NCBI RefSeq assembly: GCF_000953855.2
Contig: NZ_DF970228.1
Span: 1-49,075, forward strand
Length of the DNA stretch: 49,075 bases
Source: Mizugakiibacter sediminis
Lineage (GTDB): Bacteria; Pseudomonadota; Gammaproteobacteria; Xanthomonadales; Rhodanobacteraceae
Direction: 5' to 3'
The translations under genes and the position numbers were made by a program. Positions within the stretch are counted from its first letter, which is position 1; every line of letters begins with the position of its first letter. The notes beneath the pieces are model-generated. The model saw only the letters and a program-made list of their open reading frames with translations. It was not told where the DNA came from and made no database searches. Positions 47,678-49,075 of this stretch are shown piece after piece.

Positions 47678-47805
47678 GGTGACCTCCCCGGACATGGCGC
47701 GCATCGTAGCCGATCCCCCGGCCGCGCTGGAAAGACGCCCCGCCGGTCCGTCGATCGCGGAAAGCGCGAGGCGGCGCTCGCCCGGCCCGCTGCTAAACTC
47801 GCGGC

Positions 47806-48381
47806 ATGACCCTGCCCCCGCCCTCCGACGTGCTGTTCCGCCGCCGCTCGGTGCCGACGCGCCTGCTCGGCGCGCCCGGCCCTTCCGCCGACGAACTCGC
47901 ACTGCTGTTCGCGGCCGCGATCCGCGTGCCCGACCACACCGCGCTCGCGCCGTGGCGGCTGATCACGCTGCAGGGCGACGCCAAGCTGCGTTTCGGCGAA
48001 CGCGTCGCGGCGATGGCGGTCGAGAAGAACCCGGCGCTGCCGGAGGACAAGCGCGCCAAGGACCGCCTGCGCTACACCTACGCGCCGCTGGTGGTGGTCG
48101 TGGTCGCGCGCCTGCAGGACAACCCCAAGGTGCCGCAGCAGGAGCAGCTGCTCTCCGCCGGCTGCGTCGCCTACAACCTGCTGCTGGGCGCGCAGGCGCT
48201 CGGCTACGGCGCGCAGTGGATCACCGGCTGGGCCGCCTACGACCGCGACGTCGCCGCCCTGCTCGGCCTCGCCGCGGACGAGCGCGTGATCGGCTTCGTG
48301 CACATCGGCACGCCGCAGGGCGAGGTGCCGGAGCGCAAGCGGCCGGCGCTGGCCGGGATCGTCTCCGCCTGGAACGGCTGA
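47806..48381 (+). CDS. Nitroreductase family protein (YdjA-like)
   Basis: A 191-aa FMN-binding oxidoreductase. The FMN-phosphate site RRSVPTRLL is near residue 12, IRVPDHTALAPWRLITLQGD follows with the conserved Pro-Trp-Arg, and LLSAGCVAYNLLLGAQALGYGAQWITG and VIGFVHIGTPQGEVPERKRP match YdjA-type minimal nitroreductases. The natural substrate is unknown. It is divergent from pntA-1 (128-bp spacer). The stop is 2 nt before the next ATG. Confidence 0.9.
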   Translation: MTLPPPSDVLFRRRSVPTRLLGAPGPSADELALLFAAAIRVPDHTALAPWRLITLQGDAKLRFGERVAAMAVEKNPALPEDKRAKDRLRYTYAPLVVVVVARLQDNPKVPQQEQLLSAGCVAYNLLLGAQALGYGAQWITGWAAYDRDVAALLGLAADERVIGFVHIGTPQGEVPERKRPALAGIVSAWNG

Positions 48382-48383
48382 CC

Positions 48384-49075
48384 ATGCGCCCGACCGCGCA
48401 CCTGGTCGACGCCAGCCTGTACGTGTTCCGCGCCTGGCATGCCGTGCCCGACGAGTTCTTCGACGCCGACGGCCATCCGGTCAACGCCGTCTACGGCTTC
48501 ACCCGCTTCCTGCTCGACCTGATCGAGCGCGCGCGGCCGACGCATGCCGCCGCCGCGTTCGACATCGCGCTGACCAGCTCGTTCCGCAACGCCATCTATC
48601 CCGCCTACAAGGCCAACCGCGAGCCGGCGCCGCCGGACCTCGAGCGGCAGTTCCTCTATTGCCGCGAAGTCGCCGCGGCGCTCGGCCTCGCCGTGCTCGC
48701 CGACGCCGCCTACGAGGCCGACGACCTGATCGGCAGCGCGCTGCACGGGCTGCGCGCGCACGGCTTCCGCGGCGTGATCGTCTCCGCCGACAAGGATTTC
48801 GGCCAGCTGATCGGCGCCGACGACGAGCAGTGGGACTTCGCCCGCGGCCAGCGCTGGGGCGCCGGCGGCGTGCTGGAGCGCATGGGCGTGCGGCCCGAGC
48901 AGGTCGCCGATTTCCTCGCCCTCACCGGCGACGCCATCGACAACATCCCCGGCGTGCCCGGCATCGGCGCCAAGACCGCGGCGGCGCTGCTGGCGCACTT
49001 CGGCGATCTGGAGTCGGTGCTGGCGCGCGTCGACGAGATTCCGTTCCTGCGCCTGCGCGGCGCGGCCGCCGCCGC
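48384..49075 (+). CDS. 5'-3' exonuclease (partial, cut by window edge)
   Basis: At least 230 codons, still open at the right edge. The FEN-like nuclease domain is seen: LVDASLYVFRAWHAVP, an NAVYGFTRFLLDLIE helix, AAFDIALTSSFRNAIYPAYKANRE, AYEADDLIGSAL with the metal-binding Asp pair, VSADKDFGQLIG and the helix-hairpin-helix LTGDAIDNIPGVPGIGAKTAAALL. These are shared with the 5' nuclease domain of DNA polymerase I and with Xni. The Pol I domains are not visible, so a stand-alone exonuclease is likely but unproven. Confidence 0.92.
   Translation, partial: MRPTAHLVDASLYVFRAWHAVPDEFFDADGHPVNAVYGFTRFLLDLIERARPTHAAAAFDIALTSSFRNAIYPAYKANREPAPPDLERQFLYCREVAAALGLAVLADAAYEADDLIGSALHGLRAHGFRGVIVSADKDFGQLIGADDEQWDFARGQRWGAGGVLERMGVRPEQVADFLALTGDAIDNIPGVPGIGAKTAAALLAHFGDLESVLARVDEIPFLRLRGAAAA

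Overview
The window is about 49 kb of very GC-rich chromosome. Gene order and protein families suggest a gammaproteobacterium of the Lysobacterales (Xanthomonadales; Rhodanobacteraceae or Lysobacteraceae). Supporting signs are the tRNA-Tyr/Gly/Thr-tuf cluster, the ychF-pth-rplY-prs-tRNA-Gln-ispE-lolB / hemA-prfA housekeeping block, a TorF-like porin, a TIGR03118 protein, a secreted sedolisin and a split pntA. This placement is inference from content, not a computed phylogeny. There is no rRNA operon, CRISPR array, prophage or insertion sequence.

Layout: (1) 1-435, tRNA-Tyr, tRNA-Gly, tRNA-Thr and the start of tuf, read leftward from one good sigma70 promoter. (2) 845-5566, a five-gene archaic-type chaperone-usher pilus operon: shaft pilin, chaperone, usher and two tandem pilins that lack a donor strand. 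(3) 5578-7062, a thioesterase and a histone-H1-like tail fused to a SRPBCC-like domain. (4) 7131-14202, the leftward housekeeping run of translation, PRPP, isoprenoid and lipoprotein-sorting genes; hemA-prfA and accessory enzymes run rightward to 20726. (5) 20855-24095, a tightly coupled leftward operon of ECF sigma factor, membrane anti-sigma factor, subtilisin-like lipoprotein and TorF-like porin, divergent from a secreted TIGR03118 protein. (6) 25479-31757, general metabolism (acyP, TlpA-like thioredoxin, YihY, wrbA, AidB-like dehydrogenase, single-domain asparaginase, LysR). (7) 31966-36475, an RND efflux pair. (8) 36597-39763, a secreted S53 peptidase, then the decayed tail of a second secreted protease. 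Similar promoters and 17-bp palindromes precede both. (9) 39868-43159, sufT, two membrane proteins and a MocR-type regulator. (10) 43179-47677, the proton-translocating transhydrogenase genes, with a divergent sigma/anti-sigma/DUF3106 cassette lying between pntA-1 and pntA-2/pntB; then a nitroreductase and a 5'-3' exonuclease cut by the window edge.

The most interesting system is the sigma / anti-sigma / subtilase operon at 20855-24095. The extracytoplasmic domain of the anti-sigma factor resembles the propeptide-like N-terminus of the protease encoded next to it, which suggests that the protease senses or controls the anti-sigma factor directly. The second is a small protease regulon at 39144-39763, defined by three 7-3-7 palindromes with the same distance to a -10-like element. 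Other notable points are two pilins that can only sit at a fibre end, an ispE stop codon inside the tRNA-Gln gene, and a matching candidate ECF promoter (TNAACC-N15-CGTNTC) upstream of both sigma-factor operons.
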